A DNA stretch of 13,529 bases from Pseudomonadota bacterium (GTDB taxonomy: Bacteria; Pseudomonadota; Gammaproteobacteria; Burkholderiales; Ferrovaceae). A model generated the notes under the pieces. That model was not told where the DNA came from. It made no database searches and saw only the letters and a list, made by a program, of their open reading frames with translations. Made by a program: the position numbers and the translations under genes. Location: contig JAJZHC010000019.1 of NCBI GenBank assembly GCA_021804705.1, forward strand, positions 1-13,529, written 5' to 3'. Below, in pieces: positions 7,925 to 13,529 of the stretch. Numbering within the stretch: the stretch's first letter is position 1; the number at the start of each line of letters is the position of its first letter.

Positions 7925-9154
7925 CTATGGACGACCCACCCAGCTCATGGGGTCGAATGGTTTGCTTTGATAGCGAAGCTCGAAGTATAGCCCCGATTCA
8001 CTATTTCCACCGGTGCTTCCTGCCGTAGCCACCGTCGCGCCACCCTGAACGGTCTCACCCACCTGGGCAAACAGGCTTTGGGCCCCGCCATAAAGACTCA
8101 TGTAGCTACCGCCGTGATCGATGATGAGCAGGTTGCCAAACCCACGCAGCCAATCCGAAAAAACCACGCGGCCGGAAGCCACCGCCTTTACTTCCCGCCC
8201 TTCCGGGGCCCGGATGAACAACCCGCGCCAGCTCAAACCGGTATCTGAACGTGGACTGCCAAAACGGTTGATCAGTTCCCCGGCCACTGGCAAACGCAAA
8301 TGCCCTTTCATGCGGGCAAAGCCTTCACTGTCGTAACCCGGTTCGGGCACCTTGTCGATCATGGCCACCGCCGGAGGCGGTGCAGAGCCCTCCGCAACCG
8401 ACTTGTCCGCACCCTTCTTTTGCCGCCTGGCGCGCCGATCCTGATCACGACGCGCCAACATGCGGGCGATGTCTTCCACCAGTTTGGTCAGGCGCTTTTC
8501 GTCCTTGCGCAAGGATTCCAGGCTGCGCTTCTGTTTTTTCATCTTGCTGGAGAGGCTTGCCACCACCTTGGCCCGCGCCTCGGTTTCTGCCTGCAGGCGT
8601 TTACGCTGCGCCACCTGTTGTGCCTGAACCGCGGCCAGTTGCTTCAACTTCTGTTCGCGAACCGTGGTGACCTGCGCCAGGGCCTGCAAATTGTTGCGCA
8701 GGGCGTGCATGGTTTGAGCCTGGGATCGCGCCAGGATTTCGAGATATTCCATCTGACGCGCAATATCGTCAGGATCCTCGCCTGAAAGCAGCAACGGCAC
8801 CATGTCAGGCACACCCTGTTCGTAGCGCTGCTTGAGCAGCCGTGCCAGAGCACCCTGGCTCTGGCCGATTTCTTCCCGGGTTTGAGTGGAGCGTTGATGC
8901 AGGTTATCGAGCTCGGATTGCAGCACCCGCTGCTGCTGCTCCAGGTCGCGCAGGGTGCGACTGGTTTCGCTGATGGCACGCTCGGATTTGCGCAACGCAT
9001 CTACGGCCTCGTTCTTCGAGCCTTCGGTCGTGGACAAATCCTGCTGCAGTTGATGGATACGTCCGCGCAGATCTTCCAGGTCATTGGCCGGGCCCGCCAA
9101 GGCAGTGGAGCAGCATAAACCGAGCAACAGACCGATGAAGAAGGGGCGCGCCAC
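7925..9154 (-). CDS. envC: EnvC-like murein hydrolase activator (degenerate M23/LytM)
   Basis: Predicted periplasmic activator of N-acetylmuramoyl-L-alanine amidases at the division septum. The product is 409 aa (E. coli EnvC 419). The signal peptide runs to about residue 20 (ALA then GPA). A long coiled coil fills about 22-245, the part that binds FtsEX in E. coli. A short linker leads to the LytM domain (about 284-407). All metal-binding positions of active M23 peptidases are replaced: the first HxxxD is W309...F313, the YxH histidine is G357, and the HxH is G388-L-Y390. This is the same pattern as EnvC (WKG..., LYFE), so it should activate amidases and not cut peptidoglycan. The start is GTG with a weak ribosome site, 9 bp after the gpmA stop, which suggests coupling. 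Confidence 0.93.
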   Translation of the reverse strand: MARPFFIGLLLGLCCSTALAGPANDLEDLRGRIHQLQQDLSTTEGSKNEAVDALRKSERAISETSRTLRDLEQQQRVLQSELDNLHQRSTQTREEIGQSQGALARLLKQRYEQGVPDMVPLLLSGEDPDDIARQMEYLEILARSQAQTMHALRNNLQALAQVTTVREQKLKQLAAVQAQQVAQRKRLQAETEARAKVVASLSSKMKKQKRSLESLRKDEKRLTKLVEDIARMLARRDQDRRARRQKKGADKSVAEGSAPPPAVAMIDKVPEPGYDSEGFARMKGHLRLPVAGELINRFGSPRSDTGLSWRGLFIRAPEGREVKAVASGRVVFSDWLRGFGNLLIIDHGGSYMSLYGGAQSLFAQVGETVQGGATVATAGSTGGNSESGLYFELRYQSKPFDPMSWVGRP

Positions 9155-9163
9155 CTGGCCGAC

Positions 9164-9922
9164 TCAGGACTCGATTCGACCCTGGTTGGCAACGGCTTCT
9201 GTCATCCGCGCAATTTCGTCGGGATCGCCCAGGTAATAGCTGTTGAGGGCACGCAAGTCTTCGTCGAGTTCGTACACCATGGGCATGCCAGTGGGGATAT
9301 TGACGCCCACGATGGCATCGTCGGCGATGTTGCCCAGGTACTTGACCAGGGCGCGCAACGAATTGCCATGCGCCACGATCAGCACCTGGCGGCCATCGCG
9401 CACGGCGGGCGCTATGACGTTTGTCCAGTAGGGGATGACCCGATCCACCGTATCCTTGAGACTTTCGCCCCGCGGAAATTCATCGACCGTCAAATGGCGG
9501 TAGCGCGGGTCGGCAATCTCGCATCGCGGATCGTCCAGCGCAAGCGGCGGCGGTGCAATGTCGTAACTGCGGCGCCATTGGTACACTTGGGCCTCGCCAT
9601 AGCGTGCCGAGGTTTCGATCTTGTTGTGTCCCTGCAGGTCGCCATAATGGCGCTCGTTGAGATGCCAGTCCGAAATCACGGGTACCCACATCCGGTTCAT
9701 GTTCTCAAGCCCCAGCCAGAGGGTCTTGATAGCCCGTTGCAGGACCGAGGTGAAAGCGAGGTCAATTTCAAAACCTGAAGAAGCCAGCAATTTTCCTGCA
9801 GCGATGGCCTCCTGTTTGCCACGTTCGGTCAAACCGATGTCGACCCAACCCGTGAACCGGTTTTGTTCGTTCCAGAGACTCTGACCGTGGCGAAGCAACA
9901 CGATTTTCTTCATGGGGGCCAT
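9164..9922 (-). CDS. gpmA: 2,3-bisphosphoglycerate-dependent phosphoglycerate mutase
   Basis: Interconverts 3- and 2-phosphoglycerate in glycolysis and gluconeogenesis through a phosphohistidine. The product is 252 aa (E. coli GpmA 250). The active site is complete: Arg11-His12-Gly13 (His12 is the phosphate carrier), the [15 protein letters not shown] signature (21-35), Glu90 in NERHYG, and His185 in VAHGNSLR. Two starts are possible, ATG at 9920-9922 or three codons later at 9911-9913. Neither has a clear ribosome site; the longer one is kept because family members carry 2-4 residues before the KIVLLRHG strand. It is first in the gpmA-envC-ctpA-moeB cluster and divergent from the rhodanese gene. 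In E. coli this slot is held by the unrelated cofactor-independent mutase GpmM. Confidence 0.97.
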   Translation of the reverse strand: MAPMKKIVLLRHGQSLWNEQNRFTGWVDIGLTERGKQEAIAAGKLLASSGFEIDLAFTSVLQRAIKTLWLGLENMNRMWVPVISDWHLNERHYGDLQGHNKIETSARYGEAQVYQWRRSYDIAPPPLALDDPRCEIADPRYRHLTVDEFPRGESLKDTVDRVIPYWTNVIAPAVRDGRQVLIVAHGNSLRALVKYLGNIADDAIVGVNIPTGMPMVYELDEDLRALNSYYLGDPDEIARMTEAVANQGRIES

Positions 9923-9943
9923 TCGCTAACAATAAATAGAGGC

Positions 9944-9952
9944 ATTTTAGCA
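9944..9952 (-). promoter_or_regulatory. Possible gpmA operon promoter (extended -10)
   Basis: The minus strand reads TGCTAAAAT, an extended -10 with TAAAAT at 9949-9944. The -35 region is GC-rich and does not match consensus. The predicted start near 9937 gives a leader of only 15-25 nt, consistent with the poor ribosome site of gpmA. Motif match only. Confidence 0.4.
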
Positions 9953-10019
9953 AAGAAAACGGCCTCGGGCGGCTAAAGATGTATAAGACCCTGTGCTTCA
10001 GCTTCGCGCGCTGACCCCA

Positions 10020-10028
10020 TGGTAGAAT
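10020..10028 (+). promoter_or_regulatory. Probable promoter of the rhodanese-grxC-secB-gpsA operon
   Basis: TGGTAGAAT is an extended -10 (TAGAAT at 10023-10028) on the plus strand. No strong -35 is seen; a small inverted repeat, TCAGC/GCTGA (9998-10014), covers that region. Transcription would start near 10035, about 28 nt before the TTG start of the first gene. Confidence 0.5.
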
Positions 10029-10062
10029 ACAGGCCCTATTTTAGATCGGTGGAGCGCCTCCT

Positions 10063-10485
10063 TTGGACTTTCTATTGCAGCATCTTGGCCTCGTTGTCCT
10101 GGTCGTCGCCAGCGGAATCATGCTGGCCTGGCCGGAAATTCAGAAATTCATGGGGCCCCAGTCCTCCATCGGCACGCTGGAGGCCACTCAGCTTATCAAC
10201 CAGAAGCATGCCATCATCATCGACCTGCGGCGCCAACAGGATTTCACCCTGGGCCATCTGCCCAATGCACGGCACATCCCTGCGGACGAGCTGGTGACCC
10301 GTTTTGAAGAAATTTCCCGATTCAAGTCGCGTCCGGCCATCCTGGTGAGTACGGGGCAAAGCGGCGCCAAGGCCGTCAAAACCCTGAAGGAGCAAGGCTT
10401 TACCGACGTATTCGTATTGCAGGGCGGCGTCTCAGCCTGGATTGAAGCCAACCTGCCCATAGAAACCGCCAGCGGCAAAGCGTAA
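10063..10485 (+). CDS. yibN: Membrane-anchored rhodanese-like protein (YibN type), no active-site cysteine
   Basis: The 140-aa protein has an N-terminal membrane helix (about residues 6-23) and a single rhodanese-like domain (about 37-134) with the family landmarks IIIDLRRQQDFTLGHLPNARHIP (51-73) and VFVLQGGVSAW (116-126). The usual catalytic loop CxxGxRS is here VSTGQSG (95-101): Val95 or Ser96 takes the cysteine place, the loop arginine is lost, and the protein has no cysteine at all. It therefore cannot form a persulfide, so a sulfurtransferase role is unlikely. E. coli YibN, at the same locus, as I recall also departs from the canonical loop and has been linked to the membrane insertase YidC. 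The start is TTG, with GGTGGAG 8 nt upstream. It leads the operon with grxC, secB and gpsA. Confidence 0.9.
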   Translation: MDFLLQHLGLVVLVVASGIMLAWPEIQKFMGPQSSIGTLEATQLINQKHAIIIDLRRQQDFTLGHLPNARHIPADELVTRFEEISRFKSRPAILVSTGQSGAKAVKTLKEQGFTDVFVLQGGVSAWIEANLPIETASGKA

Positions 10486-10496
10486 AAGGGCTTCGC

Positions 10497-10772
10497 ATGG
10501 CACACCAGATCACCATGTACACCACCGGCGTATGCCCCTACTGCGTCATGGCCGAACGTTATCTGAAGGGCAAAGGTGTGACCGAATTACACAAGATTCG
10601 CGTGGATCTCGATCCGTCCCAACGGGAGACCATGATCCACCTCACCGGGCGACGCACGGTGCCGCAAATTTTCATCAATGAAACCCATGTTGGCGGGTAT
10701 GACGACCTGGTCGCGCTGGACCGCGCGGGCGGCCTCGCCCCCCTGCTTGCAAACCTAACCTCAGGACAATGA
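10497..10772 (+). CDS. grxC: Glutaredoxin 3
   Basis: Glutathione-dependent thiol-disulfide oxidoreductase of the cytoplasm. The 91 aa form a single thioredoxin-fold domain with the dithiol active site Cys13-Pro-Tyr-Cys16, the cis-proline loop TVP (54-56) and the glutathione-binding GGYDD (66-70). AAAAGGG ends 6 nt before the ATG. It starts 11 bp after the rhodanese stop and is followed 4 bp later by secB, whose ribosome site lies within its last codons. The grxC-secB-gpsA order is conserved across gamma- and betaproteobacteria. Confidence 0.97.
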   Translation: MAHQITMYTTGVCPYCVMAERYLKGKGVTELHKIRVDLDPSQRETMIHLTGRRTVPQIFINETHVGGYDDLVALDRAGGLAPLLANLTSGQ

Positions 10773-10776
10773 CCTC

Positions 10777-11265
10777 ATGACTCAGGACGCACAACAGGAA
10801 ACACAAGTGGATCACAGCCCCGTTTTCGCCATCGAAAAAATCTATCTCAAGGATGCCTCTCTGGAGATTCCGCACGCACCCCAGATTTTCCTGGAACGCG
10901 ATACGCCAGAAATTTCGGTGCAACTGAACAACGGCAGCGTGACCATCGATAACGGGGTATTCCAGATCACGCTATCGGTGACGGTCACCGCCACGATGAA
11001 GGAAAAGACGATGTTTCTGGTGGAAGTGGTTGAAGCGGGTATTTTCAGGCTGATGAACATTCCGGCCCCAGACATGCCCTTCGTTCTGGACGTAACCTGC
11101 CCCAACATCCTGTTTCCTTACGCACGCGAAACCGTCTCCAACCTCGTCACGCGTGCCGGATTTCCGCCGGTCATGCTCAATCCGGTCAATTTTGAAGTCC
11201 TGCACCAGCAGCGACTGCAACAGGCCGAAGCCCAGGCAGCCCCTGCGCCTGCGGTATCGCAGTAA
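10777..11265 (+). CDS. secB: Protein-export chaperone SecB
   Basis: Homotetrameric cytoplasmic chaperone that keeps preproteins unfolded and hands them to SecA. The 162 aa compare with 155 in E. coli. Conserved stretches are FAIEKIYLKDASLEIPHAP (about 17-35), VFQITLSVTVTA (near 61-72), the acidic-hydrophobic FLVEVVEAGIF (about 80-90) and CPNILFPYARETVSNLVTRAGFPP (108-131) with PVNF after it. The C-terminal tail is Gln/Ala/Pro-rich. The ribosome site AGGA (10763-10766) lies inside the end of grxC, 10 nt from the ATG, so translation is probably coupled. SecB is mainly a feature of proteobacteria, which supports the taxonomic reading. Confidence 0.98.
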   Translation: MTQDAQQETQVDHSPVFAIEKIYLKDASLEIPHAPQIFLERDTPEISVQLNNGSVTIDNGVFQITLSVTVTATMKEKTMFLVEVVEAGIFRLMNIPAPDMPFVLDVTCPNILFPYARETVSNLVTRAGFPPVMLNPVNFEVLHQQRLQQAEAQAAPAPAVSQ

Positions 11266-11268
11266 CCC

Positions 11269-12252
11269 ATGAAGATCGCGATCCTCGGTGCCGGTGCCTG
11301 GGGAACCGCTTTAGCCCTGACCCTGTCCGGACGTCATCGGGTATCCCTCTGGGGGCGCGATGTCGAAACCATGGACAGGATCGGTGCCACCCGAATCAAC
11401 GAACGCTACTTGCCCGGGCATCCGCTGCCAGCGCACATGGTGCTGACCTCCCGGTTTTCCCAAGCCGTCGAGGACGCTGACCTTGCCCTCCTGACGGTAC
11501 CCGTGGCGGGACTGCGCGAAACCCTGCGCACCCTTCTCCATCATCGCCCAGACCTGCCCGTTCTCTGGGCCTGCAAGGGATTCGAGCAGGGCAGCGACTT
11601 CATGCCGCACCAGGTTGTGGCCGAAACACTGCAAAGTGGAGTCTCCAGCGGGGTACTGTCCGGCCCCAGCTTTGCCGAAGAAATTGCCAATGGCCTGCCT
11701 GCCGCCATTACGCTGGCCTCCCTGCAGCCCGATTTTTCCCGCGATATCTCGCGCACCCTGCATGGCCATCGTCTGCGCCTTTATTCCAGCACGGATGTGG
11801 TGGGCGTGGAACTGGCAGGCGCGCTGAAAAATGTAGTGGCCATCGCCTCGGGGCTTTCAGATGAACTGGGCCTGGGACTGAATGCACGGGCTGCGCTCAT
11901 CACGCGTGGTCTTGCTGAAATTGCACGGCTGGGCGTGGCCCTGGGAGGGCGTTCGGAAACCTTCATGGGGCTGTCTGGCCTGGGCGACCTGGTATTAACC
12001 TGCACCGGTGCGCTCTCGCGCAACTATCGCGTGGGACAAGGGTTGGCGCGTGGGCAAACGCTGGACGAGATCCTGGCGCAACTGGGCCATGTGGCCGAAG
12101 GGGTCACTTCAGCCCTTGCTGCAACACGCCTTGCCCATCACCATCATGTGGAAATGCCCATCACTGCTGCCGTGCAAGGGGTACTCTCCGGCGCCTTGAA
12201 CGCCCACGAAGCCGTGGAACTGTTGCTGGCGCGCGAACCTCGCTCCGAGTAG
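11269..12252 (+). CDS. gpsA: Glycerol-3-phosphate dehydrogenase [NAD(P)+]
   Basis: Reduces dihydroxyacetone phosphate to sn-glycerol 3-phosphate, the entry to phospholipid synthesis, in the cytoplasm. The 327 aa are near normal length (E. coli 339). The N-terminal Rossmann motif GAGAWGTALA occupies 7-16. Lys103 in CKGF and Lys187 in GALKNVVAIASG are the expected substrate and catalytic lysines. SGPSFAEE (131-138) and GLSGLGDLVLTCTG (near 235-250) are further signatures. Only 3 bp separate it from secB, and it has no clear ribosome site of its own, so it probably depends on coupling. It is the last plus-strand gene of the cluster and converges on trmL, leaving a 10-bp gap. Confidence 0.98.
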   Translation: MKIAILGAGAWGTALALTLSGRHRVSLWGRDVETMDRIGATRINERYLPGHPLPAHMVLTSRFSQAVEDADLALLTVPVAGLRETLRTLLHHRPDLPVLWACKGFEQGSDFMPHQVVAETLQSGVSSGVLSGPSFAEEIANGLPAAITLASLQPDFSRDISRTLHGHRLRLYSSTDVVGVELAGALKNVVAIASGLSDELGLGLNARAALITRGLAEIARLGVALGGRSETFMGLSGLGDLVLTCTGALSRNYRVGQGLARGQTLDEILAQLGHVAEGVTSALAATRLAHHHHVEMPITAAVQGVLSGALNAHEAVELLLAREPRSE

Positions 12253-12262
12253 CCCTGCCTGC

Positions 12263-12727
12263 TCACACCGCTGCTTCAAACCCCTGCTGCCGCCAGGCTT
12301 CAAACACCATCACTGCCGCCGCGTTGCCCAGATTGAGGCTGCGGCTTCCCGCCACCATGGGCAGGCGCAACCGTGCCGCCTCGTCAAATTCCGCCAGGAT
12401 CTCTGCGGGCAGGCCACGGGTTTCGGGCCCCAGTACGAACACATCCCCGGGACGATAGGTTGGGCTTGTATAAAACCGCGAAGCCCTGGTGGTCAGCGCA
12501 AACCAGCGACGCCCTGGCAGGGCCTCGCGACAGGCTTGCCAATGGGGATGCACCCGCATCACGGCGCTTTCGTGATAGTCCAGCCCGGCGCGACGCAACT
12601 GGCGATCTGAAATGTCAAAGCCCAGGGGTTCTATCAAATGCAGCGTGGCCCCCGTGTTGGCACAAAGACGGATGATGTTTCCGGTGTTGGGGGGAATTTC
12701 GGGCTGGTACAGTACAACTTCAAACAT
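12263..12727 (-). CDS. trmL: tRNA (cytidine/uridine(34)-2'-O)-methyltransferase TrmL
   Basis: SPOUT-class enzyme that methylates the 2'-OH of the wobble base in the tRNA-Leu isoacceptors CAA and UAA. The 154 aa match E. coli TrmL (157). Motif 1 is NTGNIIRLCANTG (14-26), motif 2 LGPETRGLP (99-107), and motif 3 PMVAGSRSLNLGNAAAV (123-139), which forms the trefoil knot that holds S-adenosylmethionine. RRAGLDYHE (45-53) is also diagnostic. The frame stays open further upstream, but the real start is ATG at 12725-12727: AAGGA lies 8 nt before it and the product then begins like TrmL (MFEVVLYQPEIPPNTG). The ribosome site overlaps the comF stop codon, so the two are probably coupled. In E. coli trmL is likewise close to gpsA. 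Confidence 0.96.
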   Translation of the reverse strand: MFEVVLYQPEIPPNTGNIIRLCANTGATLHLIEPLGFDISDRQLRRAGLDYHESAVMRVHPHWQACREALPGRRWFALTTRASRFYTSPTYRPGDVFVLGPETRGLPAEILAEFDEAARLRLPMVAGSRSLNLGNAAAVMVFEAWRQQGFEAAV

Positions 12728-12738
12728 GATGCGATTCC

Positions 12739-13440
12739 TTAAAAGTCGGGTGATGGCGTGCGCGCCACAACCCAGGCACTGACACGACGCGCCCCATGCG
12801 CCTTGAGCACCTGTGCCAGGGCATCCATGGTAGCCCCGCTGGTCATGACGTCGTCTACCACGGCGATGTGCAGGCCTGCCACAGCAGCACCACACGCGAA
12901 AGCCCCGGCCATGTTGTCGCGCCGCTGGGTAAAGTTCAAACCGGCCTGGGCCTCGGTATCGCGGACGCGCCGCACGCCGGCCAGCAACGGACGCTTGAAA
13001 TGCCGGGCGAGGCGCACGGCAATCTCGTGGGCCTGATTGTAACCTCGACGACGGCGACGGCGCGGCGACAGGGGCATGGCCAGCAGCACATCCGGCAGCC
13101 TGTGCAGCGCAGCTGTCCGCATCAGGCCATCAGCCAGGGGTTTTGCCAGATACAACGCACCGCCATATTTGAAATGCCGCACCAGCACATCAAGCGGATA
13201 GCGGTAGGCAAATGCGGCAATGGTTTCATCCACGGCCAGGGGTGCACTGGCGCAACGCCGACACAGCAGCGCCGGTGCAGGATGTTCGAGCGGTTCGCCG
13301 CAGCAGCGGCACTCGGGAGACTCCTTGCCGGGAAGCCCTGTCTCACAGGGCGCGCAGAGCAGCCGATCATGCTGCAACGGCTGCCCACAGAGAAAACAGC
13401 TGCGCGGCAGCTGCCATAAAAATGCATCGCGATTTGACAA
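12739..13440 (-). CDS. ComF family protein (zinc ribbons plus phosphoribosyltransferase domain)
   Basis: Homologue of ComFC and E. coli GntX; tied to DNA uptake in naturally competent bacteria, with an unclear role elsewhere. With the chosen start it is 233 aa (GntX 227). Two cysteine clusters form likely zinc ribbons: CFLC/CAPC (15-18, 29-32), then CRCC/CRRC. The PRTase-like domain has RRGYNQAHEIA and the PRPP-binding loop VVDDVMTSGAT. The start is uncertain. TTG at 13438-13440, with AAGGA 12 nt upstream, gives the usual 14 residues before the first CxxC. ATG 13480-13482 or GTG 13495-13497 would add 14 or 19 residues but overlap the divergent reading frame at the right edge. It is followed by trmL after 11 bp. 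Confidence 0.88.
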   Translation of the reverse strand: MSNRDAFLWQLPRSCFLCGQPLQHDRLLCAPCETGLPGKESPECRCCGEPLEHPAPALLCRRCASAPLAVDETIAAFAYRYPLDVLVRHFKYGGALYLAKPLADGLMRTAALHRLPDVLLAMPLSPRRRRRRGYNQAHEIAVRLARHFKRPLLAGVRRVRDTEAQAGLNFTQRRDNMAGAFACGAAVAGLHIAVVDDVMTSGATMDALAQVLKAHGARRVSAWVVARTPSPDF

Positions 13441-13470
13441 GAGGGGGGCCCGTCCTTGATCATCGCACCC

Positions 13471-13529
13471 ATGAACATGCATTCTACTGCGCCGCACGCT
13501 GTTGCCCCCGTTCCTTCAGCTCCGAAAAA
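13471..13529 (+). CDS. Partial 5' end of a divergent gene, possibly bioB
   Basis: An open plus-strand frame runs off the window edge: ATG at 13471 (or 13477, or TTG at 13456, which has AGGGGGG 7 nt upstream) encodes MNMHSTAPHAVAPVPSAPK. An Ala/Pro-rich, poorly conserved N terminus like this is common in betaproteobacterial biotin synthase, and comF is often divergent from bioB or the bio cluster in proteobacteria. No conserved domain is reached, so the identity is inference from context. An in-frame stop at 13435-13437 limits the upstream extent. Confidence 0.35.
   Translation, partial: MNMHSTAPHAVAPVPSAPK

Noticed and set aside
9095..9154. Possible lipoprotein signal in the EnvC-like protein (Cys14-Cys15)
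   Set aside because: The residue before the cysteine is Leu and there is no lipobox; ALA at 18-20 fits ordinary signal peptidase I cleavage better.
9998..10014. Inverted repeat TCAGC/GCTGA in the gpmA-rhodanese gap as an operator
   Set aside because: Only a 5-bp arm with a 7-nt loop; too short to separate from chance and not matched to a known regulator.
12728..12895. Upstream extension of the trmL frame (56 extra codons)
   Set aside because: It would overlap comF, its Cys/Arg/Gly-rich sequence is unlike TrmL, and the internal ATG has a good ribosome site and canonical N terminus.
12796..13419. 207-codon open frame on the plus strand opposite comF
   Set aside because: The comF frame has zinc-ribbon cysteines and a PRPP loop; the antisense frame has no recognisable features.
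13434..13463. TTGACA ... GATCAT as a promoter for the right-edge gene
   Set aside because: The -35 is perfect but the -10 is poor and the start would fall almost on the ATG; not distinguishable from chance with so little sequence.

Overview
This window is a densely packed stretch of ordinary core chromosome, about 13.5 kb with almost no non-coding DNA. Gene content and order point to a betaproteobacterium, perhaps of the Nitrosomonadales type. That placement is inferred from synteny and protein style, not from a database search. I see no mobile element, phage, CRISPR array, toxin-antitoxin pair or defence island. No intergenic gap reaches 300 bases; the largest are about 140 bp (gpmA/rhodanese) and 119 bp (rpsU/tsaD). 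I did not find a new biological system. The points worth a second look are small regulatory and evolutionary details.

Layout. (1) Positions 43-4592, minus strand: the macromolecular synthesis operon, read as rpsU - yqeY - dnaG - rpoD, followed 10 bp after rpoD by a tRNA with a CAU anticodon that looks like tRNA-Ile2. It joins translation initiation (bS21), primase and the housekeeping sigma factor in one transcription unit. A strong extended -10 promoter precedes rpsU. A weak terminator-like hairpin lies just ahead of dnaG, and a possible internal promoter lies ahead of rpoD. (2) Positions 4712-5731, plus strand: tsaD (t6A tRNA modification), divergent from rpsU. The two promoters face away from each other and interleave.

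(3) Positions 5718-9922, minus strand: gpmA - envC-like - ctpA - moeB, a tight cluster covering glycolysis, amidase activation at division, a periplasmic carboxy-terminal protease and MoaD/ThiS adenylation. The 3' end of moeB overlaps that of tsaD. (4) Positions 10063-12252, plus strand: yibN-like rhodanese - grxC - secB - gpsA, divergent from gpmA. As recalled from E. coli, this matches the gpmM-envC / yibN-grxC-secB-gpsA region, except that the phosphoglycerate mutase here is the unrelated cofactor-dependent GpmA.

(5) Positions 12263-13440, minus strand: comF-like - trmL, converging on gpsA. (6) At the right edge an open frame begins on the plus strand, divergent from comF. From context it may be the start of bioB, but too little is visible to be sure.
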